A DNA stretch of 64,000 bases. Origin: Nymphaea colorata. Lineage: Eukaryota > Streptophyta > Magnoliopsida > Nymphaeales > Nymphaeaceae. The notes beneath the pieces were generated by a model. The model saw only the letters and a program-made list of their open reading frames with translations. It was not told the origin of the DNA and searched no databases. Below are positions 36,484-48,193 of this stretch, piece after piece. The stretch spans positions 1,607,544-1,671,543 of the forward strand of contig NC_045151.1 in assembly GCF_008831285.2 (NCBI RefSeq). The letters are read 5' to 3'. Position numbers and translations under genes: made by a program. Position 1 is the first letter of the stretch; every line of letters begins with the position of its first letter.

Positions 36484-37551
36484 GAATATGTTACTATCTT
36501 CAAAGCAAATTCATAGAACAGTAACAAACTATTATCATTGCCTTCCATTTGTAATGGGGACTTGCAGCGATATTCTTAGTGAATGAATGCTTTGGGGATC
36601 AGGCGCCATTGGATGCATCTCGAATAATAGTATATCCCCCACTTGCAAAGAGTAACTATAAGAATTTGTTACTATCTTTGAAGCAGATTTATAAAACAGT
36701 AACAAACTATTATCATTGTCTTCCATTTGTACTAAGGACTTGCAGTGATATTCTTAGTAAACGAACCCTTTGGGGATCAGGCGCCATTGGATGCATCTCG
36801 AATAATAGTATATCCCCCACTTGGCAAGAATAACAGTAAGAATTTGTTACTATCTTTGAAGCAGATTTATAAAACAGTAACAAACTATTATCATTGTCTT
36901 CCATTTGTACTAAGGACTTGCAGTGATATTCTTAGTAAACAAACCCTTTGGGGATCAGACGCCATTGGATGCATCTCGAATAATAGTATATCCCCCACTT
37001 GGCAAGAATAACAGTAAGAATTTGTTACTATCTTTGAAGCAGATTTATAAAACAGTAACAAACTATTATCATTGTCTTCCATTTGTACTAAGGACTTGCA
37101 GTGATATTCTTAGTAAACGAACCCTTTGGGGATCAGGCGCCATTGGATGCATCTCGAATAATAGTATATCCCCCACTTGGCAAGAATAACAGTAAGAATT
37201 TATTATTATCTTTGAAGCAGATTTATGAAACAATAACAAACTATTATCATTGTCTTCCATTTGTACTAAGGACTTGCAGTGATATTCTTAGTAAACGAAC
37301 CCTTTGGGGATCAAGCGCCATTGGATGCATCTCGAATAATAGTATATCCCCCACTTGGCAAGAATAACAGTAAGAATTTATTACTATCTTTGAAGCAGAT
37401 TTATGAAACAGTAACAAACTATTATCATTGTCTTCCATTTGTACTAAGGACTTGCAGTGATATTCTTAGTAAACGAACCCTTTGGGGATCAGGTGCCATT
37501 GGATGCATCTCGAATAATAGTATATCCCCCTCTTGGAAAGAGTAATTGGTC
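36484..37551. repeat. Tandem array, six units of a 178-bp monomer
   Basis: The word GAATTTGTTACTATCTTTGA recurs at 36662, 36840, 37018 and (with changes) 37196 and 37374, and a diverged first unit begins at 36484. The spacing is exactly 178 bp throughout. Units 2-6 differ by only a few bases; unit 1 is more diverged. Each contains GGATCAGGCGCCATTGGATG and AATAATAGTATATCCCCC. Repeating open frames of 88 codons (+) and 63 codons (-) are by-products of the repeat. 178 is not a multiple of three, so no frame stays open through the array. Confidence 0.95.
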
Positions 37552-37928
37552 CTTCATAAATGAACTTGTGCGGATAGATCCAATGAATTTTACTTTTATG
37601 ATAATTTTATATACGGAGTATAAATAAATTTGGAAAAGGTACACATAAATTGTTCCTTCCTTTTGATGATCATAGTGATAGGGCATTACCTTCAACAACT
37701 TTTTACCCATATTTTAACGAAGGTTTCTTTTATGTATCAAAATATTAAGAGAATGACTACGTTGTTCTACGCAGGCATCATGCTGTGAAGGTACGTTCAT
37801 GAATTACAATTACATGAATGTGACCTCACGAAAAACGAACCTCGCATTTTTCATCTTTTGTAATAGGCTTTAGGTTTCTGCTATTTTCATTTGTTCTAGA
37901 GAGTAGGATATAAATATTCTGGACTCCG

Positions 37929-38092
37929 ACAGGGCTGTAGCTAGTTATAACACGTGAAACTTTTAAGGGTTACAAAAATATATAAATGAGAAAAATTACC
38001 TCGAAATATCAATATAAAAATAAGCATTATTTATGGGTCAGTGTGGGCAATTGCCGGCACAGTGCGCCCACACTTGCCTCTACCCTGAACTG
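37929..38092 (-). mobile_element. MITE copy, GGCGGAGGCAGG subfamily, inverted
   Basis: The right part reads AGTGTGGGCAATTGCCGGCA...CACACTTGCCTCTACCCTG. That is the inverse of the left part of the copies at 38997 and 50154 (CAGGGGCGGAGGCAGG..., GCAAATTGCCCACAC). The left boundary is tentative and no target duplication was seen. Confidence 0.45.
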
Positions 38093-38996
38093 GGGTTGGA
38101 TTCAGCTTTTAACATAATCACATTTTTATATAATCAAATTTGAATTTAGGATCTGATATGAAAATGTATTTCAATTATATTCTAAGATAAAACTATATAT
38201 TAAACCTTGTTTTTGCATGCGAAAATTTCTAGAAGATGGTGGTGGACTTCAACAATATGTTCGATATTTCGATTCACCCTCCTTTCGAAAAGCAGGTGGC
38301 TTCGAATTAAAGGCGGTTTTCTGTCTTATCGTTATCGTAAGAGTGTTGATACCAAATTTTACGGGCAAGTTTTCTTTGTTCCGAATTACTTTTATGTCGG
38401 TTTTACTTAAAGTAGATTAGGAATACATACTCCTTGCCGTCTTAATATAGGCTTTTTTTTTTAAAAAAAATCTGCTAAGTCAGTCTCATGAGGTTGGAAA
38501 ATTTGTTAATTTACTTTCTGGTTAATTACACAATTAACTATATAGCTACATTTAAAAAACAAGCAAAGAAATTTAGTTACACATATATAGAGGAATTATT
38601 TGTGGCCAAATAGAGAGAGAGAAGGGGAACTAGTTCAAATGATCTGTTGGATGCTAGATGTTGTCTTCAAAACGTAAAAATTAAAGATATAACGCTAAAT
38701 GTAGTTGTCACAGAAGCATTGGCGATGCTTTCGTGGAGCAACTGTTTATATATAGTGCTTTTAGGGCTTTATGACATGGACGAACTGTTAATTTTTTATT
38801 ATATACGGTAGATCTGAATTCTCCTATACATCGGAATGACATCAATTCAGTTAATTTCTACGTGTTTTTTGGTACATATTTTGAGTCCAAATTAACAGTC
38901 TCACATCGACTCTGCGACTCTGAGCTCAGGGTTGGTGCAAATCAACAAAAATGGAGCGCAGATTACAAAGGTATTCGCAGGTCCTGCGACTAGCAC

Positions 38997-39168
38997 CAGG
39001 GGCCGAGGCAGGTGTGAGTTATGTGTGGGCGATTGCCTATACAAATTCTAGAAATCTTGTTATTTGTATGTTAATATTTCTGAATAGTTTTTTTCATTTA
39101 CATATTGGTGTCTTTTAATGTTTTACACCTAGTTCTCTTTAGTCAAAAAATTTCTGACTCCGCCACTG
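38997..39168 (+). mobile_element. MITE copy, GGCGGAGGCAGG subfamily, with target duplication
   Basis: It begins CAGGGGCCGAGGCAGG and ends TTTCTGACTCCGCCACTG, short imperfect inverted ends. CTAGCAC lies directly on both sides (38990-38996 and 39169-39175), a 7-bp duplication (8 if the boundary C is counted). 172 bp and non-coding. The duplication size points to hAT. Confidence 0.75.
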
Positions 39169-39557
39169 CTAGCACCTTTTAACAGTCATAACTGCAACGC
39201 CCGACCTGCCCGAGCACACAGATGTGGGACTTTAATTCTGATTTTCAAAACTTGAGAAGGCTTGTTGAAAATAATAATAATTGTAATAATAACAATAATA
39301 ATAGTTAATAGTTGTAGAATAATCTTCAAAAAACACTTCTAAGGACTTGATAATAACAATAAACTCGTTTAACATTTTGGCATGAACGAAAAACTTACTT
39401 AAGCATCTTTTAATGGTTAATAAAAAAAGAACTAAAAGGTTCTTTTCGCCAGGTTAGCTGTTAAATCAGTGAAATTTGCCATCATCTCTTTTAAAACAAC
39501 ATTGTGCTTGGGGCAATAATGGGAGTGAAGTTAAAACAGAGGTGCTTCAATTGCTGG

Positions 39558-39641
39558 TTGAAGTCATAATACGTAGCATATGTTTATATTTTTGTTTGGT
39601 TGAAGACATAATACGTAGCATATGTTTTTATTTTTGTTTGT
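39558..39641. repeat. 42-bp tandem duplication
   Basis: TTGAAGTCATAATACGTAGC...TTTGTTTGG at 39558 is repeated from 39600 with a couple of changes. Confidence 0.9.
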
Positions 39642-41788
39642 GTGTGTGCATTTGTATCTAATCAAGGCTGTCCGATCATTTATGATAGATGGTTTAAAAA
39701 AAAACAAACAAAAAAAAGGTGATTTAAAAAAAAACAAAGAAAAAAAAGGTGGTGTGCATTTTCATCATTTAGTATTAATACACACATTTTTTTCCTTGTT
39801 TTTCTTTTAACCATCTATTTCTTCAGTTGGGTGACTTTAAATAGACAACATCTCCTTGTTTTAGGTTTAAATTAAATGACTTTTTAACATTAATTAATAA
39901 AAACAATACTCATGAAACTAGTTTTGCTGTCGATAAAAAATGTAATGATTTTTGTTGTACTTGTTTAATATTTGTCAATATTATTCGCTATAGTTAAAGA
40001 AGAAGATACCCAAATTGAGAAGCTCAGAGTTGTTTTCACAAAAGGGACTTTAATCATTTTATCATATTAAACTAACCCAAGTTGCTGCATGGTAGCATAG
40101 GCTTACTTGACACAGGATGCATTTGATGATTGAAAATTCCGGTGATCGTCCACGAATCCCTAGCGTTTGATAACTTTCCGTTCGAAACCCATAGATCTAA
40201 TATGGATCTAATATAGCATGTTTTTACTGATGTGGTAAAAGAAGATTCATGGTGTTCATCAAATCTTATATCAAAACTCGGGTCCCACTTGAAATCCTTA
40301 TTTTACTTATGTTGCATGAAAAAATGTCCGATTTAAGATCGGATGGGGGAGGGTCAGATCTGAAATATATGTTTAAGGATCTCAAATCCCAGGCTATCAA
40401 ACAACTAATAAAAAAAAAGTAATAGTAACAATAAGAATAGGAATAACCTCATCTGCTGTTGCTATCATTTTGGTTGGATGTGGTCCGAAAGTTCATTTAT
40501 TTAAGGAGTACTAGAAATATAAATGACCTGACAGGGGTCTTTAATACGCATAACTCCAACAACTCCATAAATGATACGAAACGATCACTTGGTCCCTCTG
40601 AAATTTAATGCCATCGACACGTAATTCCCTTCCCCCTTAAAAGAAATGTGAGAGACTTATTTTTAGTCGGTTGTTGCAAACTTCGAAGAATATATAGTAT
40701 AAAACTTTAAATTCCTATCATCAATTTCAACCTCACGGATGAAAAGATTCGTCACTAGTGAAAGTATATTGGAATTCTTCAGTGAAAAGCAGTTTTCAAA
40801 TAATTTCGTTTAAATGTTGTCCAATCGAGCTATGAAATTTATGATCTATGGGATCGCTTTAGCCTTTAGTATAGGACAAGGCTGAACGCATGAGCAATTT
40901 AAAAGATTTTATGTGAATGTTTGGTAGCTCACAACATCATATTTTTACATGAAAATAGAAGCACCGGGCTGGTCATCGGTCGTGTCCGAAATGATTTCTT
41001 TTATTTTATATTTCCAGAAGGTTCGGTCGGCTACTTTATATGCAGATTGCAGTCCCTACTAATTTATGCCAAGAACTAAACGCTTGGCTTCCTTTTAACG
41101 GGAAGTCTCCGTCCAATTCGCTGGCCAGCAGTACAAAGAACTGTTACTGGCAGATTGGAAGAGAGAGAAATAAACATTATCTAATTACCTCATGAGTACC
41201 CATTTCCTGCCACCTAAAAAAATGTACATAGATGTGGAAAAGTATTTTCTTTAACTAATGGCTTTGTAACTTCTACATTAGAGTTGTTTCACAGAAGTAC
41301 TGCTCATTGGGTTCATCGCATGACCTCAAGAATAATGCACTTAAGAATTAACATGTCAAGATTTCTTGTGGGGAAATAGGAAAATGGTAGGTCGAAAACG
41401 TCCACTATGTTGATTTTTAACCGATGAAAGAATCGATTCACCCAACACAGTGAAACAAAGCTTTAGCATCGATCTTTGGGTATGCGAACATGGAAATAGC
41501 ATCCACAGGGTTAATTTTGTTACACACACCAAATTTGCCCTTTTTGAAGGTTAATTTAGATATGTTTCTTGAGCAATTGATGTGTGGTAGTGTGTCCATA
41601 CAACTGATTTAAGTATATATATATATATATATATATGCCATAAAAAAAAAGTTTGTTGTATAGAGCATTTTAGATAAATGTGTTGATCACCCACAAAGCA
41701 TCCGTTTCAATTTACATTTTAAATCCTAGTTATTTGAAAGTTTAATTCATAGTTACAATATTTAATAACCTTTTCTAGGCACCATCAC

Positions 41789-42228
41789 TAGGGATGTAAA
41801 CTTATGATATTCAAAACAAATATACCTTTAATTGTATCTACTTTTTCGCATATTCACTTGTTTGGATTTGAATATAAATAAAGGAAATTCATATCCAAAT
41901 CCAAATCCAAAATCTAATTTCACAATCCAAATCTGACCTGAATCATATCTGAATCTGAACTGAATTTTGAGCAAAATCTGACCGATTTTCAAAATGTAAG
42001 AGCATTGGATATATGATATTTATTTAAAACTAAATCTGATCCACATCTAAATCCAAATCTGGCCGAATGTTTATGTATATCCGAATCCAAATCTAATTGG
42101 ATGTCATTTCTTACATCCAAATCCAATCCAATTCCTTAATCGGATATTAACTTTTTTTTTTCCATATTCGATTTTTTGAAATGATTTGGTCGACTATCCC
42201 ATCCAAATCAGATATATTGACATACTTA
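41789..42228. mobile_element. GGATGTCAA-family hAT-like element with perfect 8-bp target duplication
   Basis: It begins TAGGGATGTAAAC and ends TTGACATACTTA. ACCATCAC is present on both sides (41781-41788 and 42229-42236), a perfect 8-bp duplication as made by hAT transposases. The 440-bp interior is a mesh of ATCCAAATCC/GGATTTGGAT words in both orientations. There is no coding capacity, so a transposase would have to be supplied from elsewhere. Confidence 0.85.
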
Positions 42229-42236
42229 ACCATCAC

Positions 42237-44047
42237 AAGTAGTAAGCATTCTGTGAATAAGAGAAGAATGATATGAAGGGCATCGAGTTGGGGTGTCATT
42301 TTGCTGTCTAATTTTTCTTATATAGTAATGCCTTGGTATATAAGGATTGATGATAGGCGCACGCTCTCAATTCAAAACATCTCAATTGAAAACACAGTAG
42401 ACACTGCTTTTGCTGTCAAGAATCCACAAATAAATTATGACATATACATGTGGAGCCAAGCACATAAATGGCGAAATCCCTTCTTGAGCCGCATTAAATT
42501 AAGATACCTTTGTCATCCTTAGAATATATCATTATCAACTAACACAAAAAAAGGTTTTGAATTCCCTTGTTTGCTTCCCTGCTTTAATTTATAGTCAATA
42601 TTTTAGCATTTGTTGCTTAAATGGCCATTAAAGCATGCGCACATCCCTTTTAGATGTTACTATCTAGGATGTTTGCTTGCATTTTATAAGTTGACAACAT
42701 CACATTAAGAGATACTTTCCTTTTGAGAATCATAGCGTTATTATCATAATGCAACACATCAATTTTTTTTCTACAATATATGAGATGTTAGTGTCAAATA
42801 AACATCAGGAGATGTAATGCTTATTTGGTTGCTACAATGACACCTCTGATATAGAAAGCAGCACAAACTCGGTTAATGTTTATCACCTACCCGAACATGG
42901 GAGCAGGTGTTTAGAATGTGAAATGACTTAAGTACTCTTTCAGTTGGAAAAGCAAGAACAGATTTATAGAACAATGTCTTCCCTTCATATGAATATGTAC
43001 CAGTTTTTTTTTTTTTAGATTCATTCAACAGACCAAACACTATCTAAAAGACATATTCTGAAGTTCTTTACAAGAACAAGTTACAAAAGTTTTTATATCC
43101 CACAATCTCTCTCGCACCTTGAGAAGTGTGTCATTTCTTTTTTTTTTTGGCCGTCGTTTAGAATCACTACCAAGAATTTGGGAGAGTAGGAGCAGAATGT
43201 TCAGACACCGCGAAGTCCGGGTTATGTAAAAAGTTCCTTCTCATGTATAGCATTTTTTGTTTGTTGGTGAATGTGTTCATCTACTTGTTGAACATCTAAA
43301 TATACGCGCAGTTCCAAGGGTGCAAATCTTGTGCTTCCTTCTCTTCTTTGTTCGTCATCAATCATCATAACAATATTTTACCGTCTTTTCAATAATTGGG
43401 GACACAATGAATGCTTATTTCGTTGTCCGGTCAGGTTCAATAAATCGTGCTGACAGTCTAACCATATTCTTTTTCTTTTTTTCTTTCTCCTTGTTGACTG
43501 TCAGACTGCCAGCATAGCCGCCTGCTCTTCAATGAGAGAGGGAAAGATATGAATGTAAACAAGTTGTGACGAAATGCAGCAGCTTATTACAGAACTAAAC
43601 AAAACTTAAACTGTCCTTGATCACTGAATGATATGGAGTTCTCCATCTGCTTTCAATTTGTTCTTCTCCATTACTTTTACTTTCTTAAAGCATTAACAGA
43701 CAAAATCAAGAACAAGAAAATAATATCCAACTCCAAAACTGGAAACAGATTAAAGCTCACAACCAGTAGATTCTTAGAATATTTCTTTCACTCAATAGTC
43801 ATCTGCCAAATACACATGTACATGATTATAAACTGCCCTGAAAATAATATACACCGTTATATAACAGACCTAAGAGAACTCATTTGATACGTGACTAACT
43901 AGCTTTGCATAATACATGTCTCTACACACTTATAGAACTAAAAACAACACTATATTTTTACCCGCATCATTATTGCTTCCTTGGTAGCGTGGATCAAGGT
44001 CACAAAATGCAGGGCAAAGGAGGGAATAGAATAGAATGCCGCCATGT
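42237..44047. other. Intergenic, downstream of the SHINE-type gene
   Basis: AT-rich sequence with no recognised coding region or repeat boundary. It should contain the 3' untranslated region and poly(A) site of the - strand gene that ends at 44048. No convincing signal was picked out. Confidence 0.45.
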
Positions 44048-44979
44048 CTAATTTCCAATCAATAGTTCCTCTATCATTTGCAGAGCTACCTGTTCTTCGT
44101 CGTCCACTCCACTGAAAGAGGCCATTGAAGCTGGTGGTTGCTGCGGCTGTGGTGGCTTTGACAGAGATTGATGGTGGTCATGTTTTCCGAGCTCCACCGT
44201 CATGACCCAGTTGGAGTCAGACCTTGCGCCTGCACGTTTCTGCCATATCCCAATGTTTGAATTCTCTGTGTCAAGTCTCAGGCATGTCAGTGAAGGGGAT
44301 GGGGACCGGCAACTCCGACGGAGTTTGGCGCTAAGAATTGCAGACATTCCTCCTCCAGAAGCCAACGATGACGACGGTGACAATGATGATGACGATGAGC
44401 TCTTTCCGGGGTCGGGCGACAGAATGCTCTCCACAGGAAAATTCGTCTTTGCGTTTCGTCCACTCATAAGCACAGCTGCCTCATCGTAAGCCCGCGCCGC
44501 CTCCTCTGCTGTTTCGAAGGTGCCGAGCCAAATCCTCCTCTTCCTGCAAATCAACAACGGAATAAGCAAAAAGAAAGACGTACACTTCATGCTTATGAAA
44601 TGAAGGGAAGATCAAACACCAAATTGTCAGAAAGAAAGGAGGAGAAAATGAAAAAATTGAACTGAAAAGTGAAAACAGGACTGCCCAAAAACAGAAAAGG
44701 AAACTTTGAAGGGAATGTGGAGTATTTACACGGTACCAGTTTCTGCAAACCCAAGGTGAAAGAAGAACGAAAGAATTTGACGATAAAAAGGCAAATATGA
44801 AGTAGGATCCATGAGAAGAATTGCAGAAAAGAAGAAAAAGGAAACAAGAAGTAGGAATGAAGTAAATGGGTGCAGGCATGCGTATATATATGTGTGTACA
44901 GGAGTGGGTGACGAATCTCTGAAACCCACGATCCCCAATGCCGCTGCCTTACTCCTCTGAACTTCCTTGATTGTACCAT
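44048..44979 (-). CDS. SHN1: AP2/ERF transcription factor, SHINE/WIN1 type
   Basis: SHINE/WIN1 factors are nuclear activators of cuticular wax and cutin genes and alter cuticle permeability (family knowledge). Exon 1 is 44979-44900 and exon 2 is 44543-44048. The 356-base intron splits the codon for the second Leu of HPLL, giving [13 protein letters not shown]. The product has 191 residues (the Arabidopsis member is about 199 by recall). The AP2 domain spans about residues 7-63: [19 protein letters not shown], the WLG motif, then [11 protein letters not shown] and NAKTNFP. Downstream are the two SHINE-specific blocks: [11 protein letters not shown]...[12 protein letters not shown]...IGIWQKRAG...WVMTVELG, and the acidic C terminus [14 protein letters not shown] Ser-rich linker lies at about residues 70-90. 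The intron position within the AP2 domain matches the family. It is encoded opposite to the two other genes. Which SHN paralogue it is (1, 2 or 3) cannot be settled. Confidence 0.94.
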
Positions 44980-47630
44980 GATTGCTCAGACTGACTACAG
45001 GGGCCAGAGTATTAACAGATGAGACACAGAGCCCTGTCTCTTCCGGTGGAGAGCAAGTACTCTGCAAGAAATCACACAACCCTGCCTAGTGCCGGCAGAT
45101 ACTAATAATGAAACGAGAGGCCCAAGCAGAAGGGCATTTGTCGGCGATCGATGGTAAAAGAGTTAAAAGAAAAAACGAATTTACTTCCCAAGCAAATAAT
45201 TGAATGCTGGAAATCTATCGCCAATTACGATAGTGCTGCCACTGTATAATTCTTTTTTACCTACCTTTTCCATTCCATATAATTTCATTTCTTGATGGTG
45301 AATAGCATTTTAGAAAAATGTATGCTTCTTCTCTGTCCTCTCTCTCAAGAGGAGGTTAGGTTTTTAGAATTGTGAGCTGCCGAGCACAACCATGATCGAG
45401 TTAATTTTTTCATTAACAGTTTTACTCAAGAAAGATGATTGTGTATGTTCACCGAGTCCAGTTTTAATTACTTCTGGGATCAGTCACTGTCAGCTGTGAA
45501 GGTAAATTTTAAATTGGATGTTTGAGGTGAGAAGCAGCAAGGTCGGAAGCAGTTATAAGTTCCACATGTACACCAGCATACGTGTTCGTTTGTTTATTGA
45601 TAACGTCAAAGAATTTATGAGGAAGAAAGATGATGGTATCAATGGAAATGAGAGTGGCCATGCCTGTTGGTTTCCACTAAGAAGGATGAGAGAGAGAGAG
45701 AGTAATGAATGAACTTACCAACCCCTCGGCAGTACCAACCCCTCTGCAGTATGCATGGATGAAAAAGAGGAGCCAGGGTGGTGGCCTTGTTGGGCAATAT
45801 GGAAGAGTCCCAAAGGCCCATGTGCTCCTGTCTCGATGAGAAGAAGGGGGGAAGAGACAATATTCGGGGAAGATAAACTCCTTTTTATGTCCCAAAGGTT
45901 GGTGGGTCTGCCACCATGCATGCTGTAGGATGCAGACATGGCTGTGTTCCACAGAGACAGGTTTATTTGAGGGAGGGATACATAGTGGGAGAGATCCACA
46001 CTATTAATTCATGAACTCATCTTCTTAGACAAACTCTATCTCTCTCTCTCTCTCTTGTTGTGAATATCCACACGCCACCTAGTCATGTACCCATTCCCAT
46101 GTTCTTGCCATATCCCATTTACATGAGAGTTTTGATTTTAAAAGCTATAAGCCTCCATTTAAAAATTGGTGATTGAAGCTGGCACTAATTTCTACAGGAC
46201 GATGCGAAACCATGAGCAGTGGAATGGAGGGGGGAACTAAGAGATGATGACAGCATACAAGCAGAGGATCTTTATTTAGGGAGGTTATAAGGCAATTCGA
46301 GAACTTGATTAGGACCCATTTTTTTCCCCTTTTTTCTAACTTTTAAATATTAAAATGCAGTTCACCACATTGAATCCGGCCTTAATTTCCTTTGCTGAAG
46401 CTTCCTCATCAAGTTGGTGGAAAGCAATTGATCAGATGCTGTTTGTTTTAATCAATAGTCAATGTGACACAGTTATATACAAAAACATCACTTTTAGGAT
46501 AATGAAAAATCACATCCTACGAGAAGCTTTCTTGTTTTTTACACGCTAATGTGAAGCCTCTTGGGATAATTTATGAGAATGAGAAAAAAAGAAAGAAAAT
46601 AGACATTCTGGATTTCATATGCCAAATGAAAATCATATTTGAAGTGTTGAAGCATATTTTGTGGTGGTCCCTTTGCCTTTTTCTTTTTTCAGAATTATAT
46701 GTATCTCCTATCTTCTGTTGCTTTCTCCTTTGTGCGCTCTTCGTTATGTTTGCTTCGGAGTTTAATTCTGTCTGCCTTGGAGGCTTTGTAAAACTGCCTC
46801 CGTGGTCACTCGTCAATTTGAGTGAAGCGAAACTTTGCTTTTACTTCGCTCTATATGTAGGTACATTAACAAACCATATAGATCTTAGGTTTTGCTAGCT
46901 CTTTTATGTTATGCCTTGCAATTTGTTTTTTCTTATTTTATATATTTTTTCGTGGTCTGTTTTGATGTGGTTGAAGTTTGCCATAGCAAACTGGTACATG
47001 ATCCCTTTGAATACATTTGTAAAGTTTGATGGGGACATCACTTTTGTGACGTTAAATGAGAATGCTCATGATTCTTACACCACAAAGTGGTTTGTAGATT
47101 TTGCTTGGAAAAAATGAAAAAAGTTGCCTATTATGACTGATGAAGATTAGAAAATAAAATATATGACAAAACTAATGAAGATGGAAAAATGAAGTATGTG
47201 ACAAAACTCAATCTATTACCGGTTCCGGTTTGACTACAGATGTTTGGTAGCTTCTTTTGCATATAGTTTTTACATACTACTTTTATAAAATGTTTTCAAT
47301 GTACACAGACCAGAGTTTTAAATATAACTGGTTTGCACAGTACTATATAGTAAATTGAGTTGTTCCACATGGAACAAGGGCTCACTTTATTCAAAGCACA
47401 ATCACAGAATATTTTGTTAACTCATATATACTAATTGATATGCTTACCTACAGTGCTATATAAACTTGAAATTTTATTATAATTAGCAGAATAAATTAAG
47501 TGGTTAGATACAAACCTATATCCAAGATCAATCCTAGAATCTAAGGTCTTCAGGGAACTCATGTTTTCTCTCTAAGTCTGCCTCTCTTGCACACTCTTAT
47601 CTTGAACAAACACAATCATACCAAGAACAA
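44980..47630. other. Upstream region of the SHINE-type gene, then intergenic
   Basis: The first few hundred bases should hold the promoter and leader of the - strand gene. Possible TATA-like words (TTATACAG near 45243, TTATATGG near 45277, read on the - strand) are too weak to choose between. Short GA and CT microsatellites lie near 45688-45702 and 46029-46046. A 115-codon + strand frame at 46551-46898 shows no recognisable domain. Confidence 0.45.
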
Positions 47631-47639
47631 ATGCTACAC

Positions 47640-48020
47640 TAAGCATAAGTGGAGGCTGGGGGATTCCTTTTCGATCAATGACTCCACGAGAGTTCCGCTT
47701 TGGATCAAACTCCCAACATTGAAATCAAAGGGTTTTCCATTTGATCGTGAAACGTTTAAATGTTGAGTTCCTTCATGAGGATGTTCCCACCACTTCTTTG
47801 TTGTGCTTGGGACTTGTTCGGATTTGCCTCAATATGCCCATGTGTTTCTCAGTGAAGGAAATACTTGAAAGAGCGTCTCCTTGGGCTTGAATCTGCAATG
47901 CTATTAGATTTGCACGTGAACATTATAGCTGCATGGTCCAAAGAAGCTCTAGGTTCTGCCATTAGATTTCCTCGACCACCAAACTGCTCAAATCCAGTAG
48001 CTATTCAAAAAGCATCTGTT
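47640..48020 (+). pseudogene. Decayed LINE ORF1/DUF4283-like fragment
   Basis: A + strand reading contains SINDSTRVPLWIKLPTLKSK, with the PLWIKLP word typical of the gag-like DUF4283 domain of plant LINEs, followed by a CSDLPQYAHVFLSE-like stretch. Stops interrupt the frame. No partner ORF2 in the same orientation was found downstream. Confidence 0.4.
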
Positions 48021-48039
48021 CAGTTTACTCTAGACTAGT

Positions 48040-48193
48040 GAAAGCCTTGTTTTTGTCAAGCACCTCACTCAAACTAGCATAAAAAATAAATGCATTGAAT
48101 GAAAAACATGCAAGACGAAAGCCTTGTTTTTGTCAAGCACCTCACTCAAACTAGCATAAAAAATTAATGCATTGAATGAAAAACATGCAAGAC
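48040..48193. repeat. 77-bp tandem duplication, one mismatch
   Basis: GAAAGCCTTGTTTTTGTCAA...ATGCAAGAC spans 48040-48116 and again 48117-48193, differing only at one base (AAATAAATG against AAATTAATG). The near identity indicates a recent event. Confidence 0.95.

Larger units (their letters stand above)
37552..41788. other. Intergenic, no gene recognised
   Basis: Contains two GGCGGAGGCAGG-type MITE copies (37929-38092 and 38997-39168), a 42-bp tandem duplication (39558-39641), a short TA microsatellite (about 41615-41637) and AT-rich unassigned sequence. No frame shows family similarity. Confidence 0.5.

Noticed and set aside
36745-37545. Series of 88-codon + strand and 63-codon - strand open frames repeated in the 178-bp array
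   Set aside because: They recur only because the DNA repeats. The period is not a multiple of three, both strands show equally regular frames, and there is no family similarity.
36484-37551. CRISPR-like array
   Set aside because: The units are contiguous 178-bp monomers with no unique spacers, in a plant nuclear context.
44202-44489. 95-codon + strand frame opposite the SHINE-type gene
   Set aside because: The - strand has the conserved AP2 and SHINE motifs; the + frame is an Asp-rich artefact of the Ser-rich linker.
46551-46898. 115-codon + strand frame as a small membrane protein gene
   Set aside because: It is hydrophobic in places but has no recognised family, no supporting splice or promoter context, and AT-rich intergenic composition.
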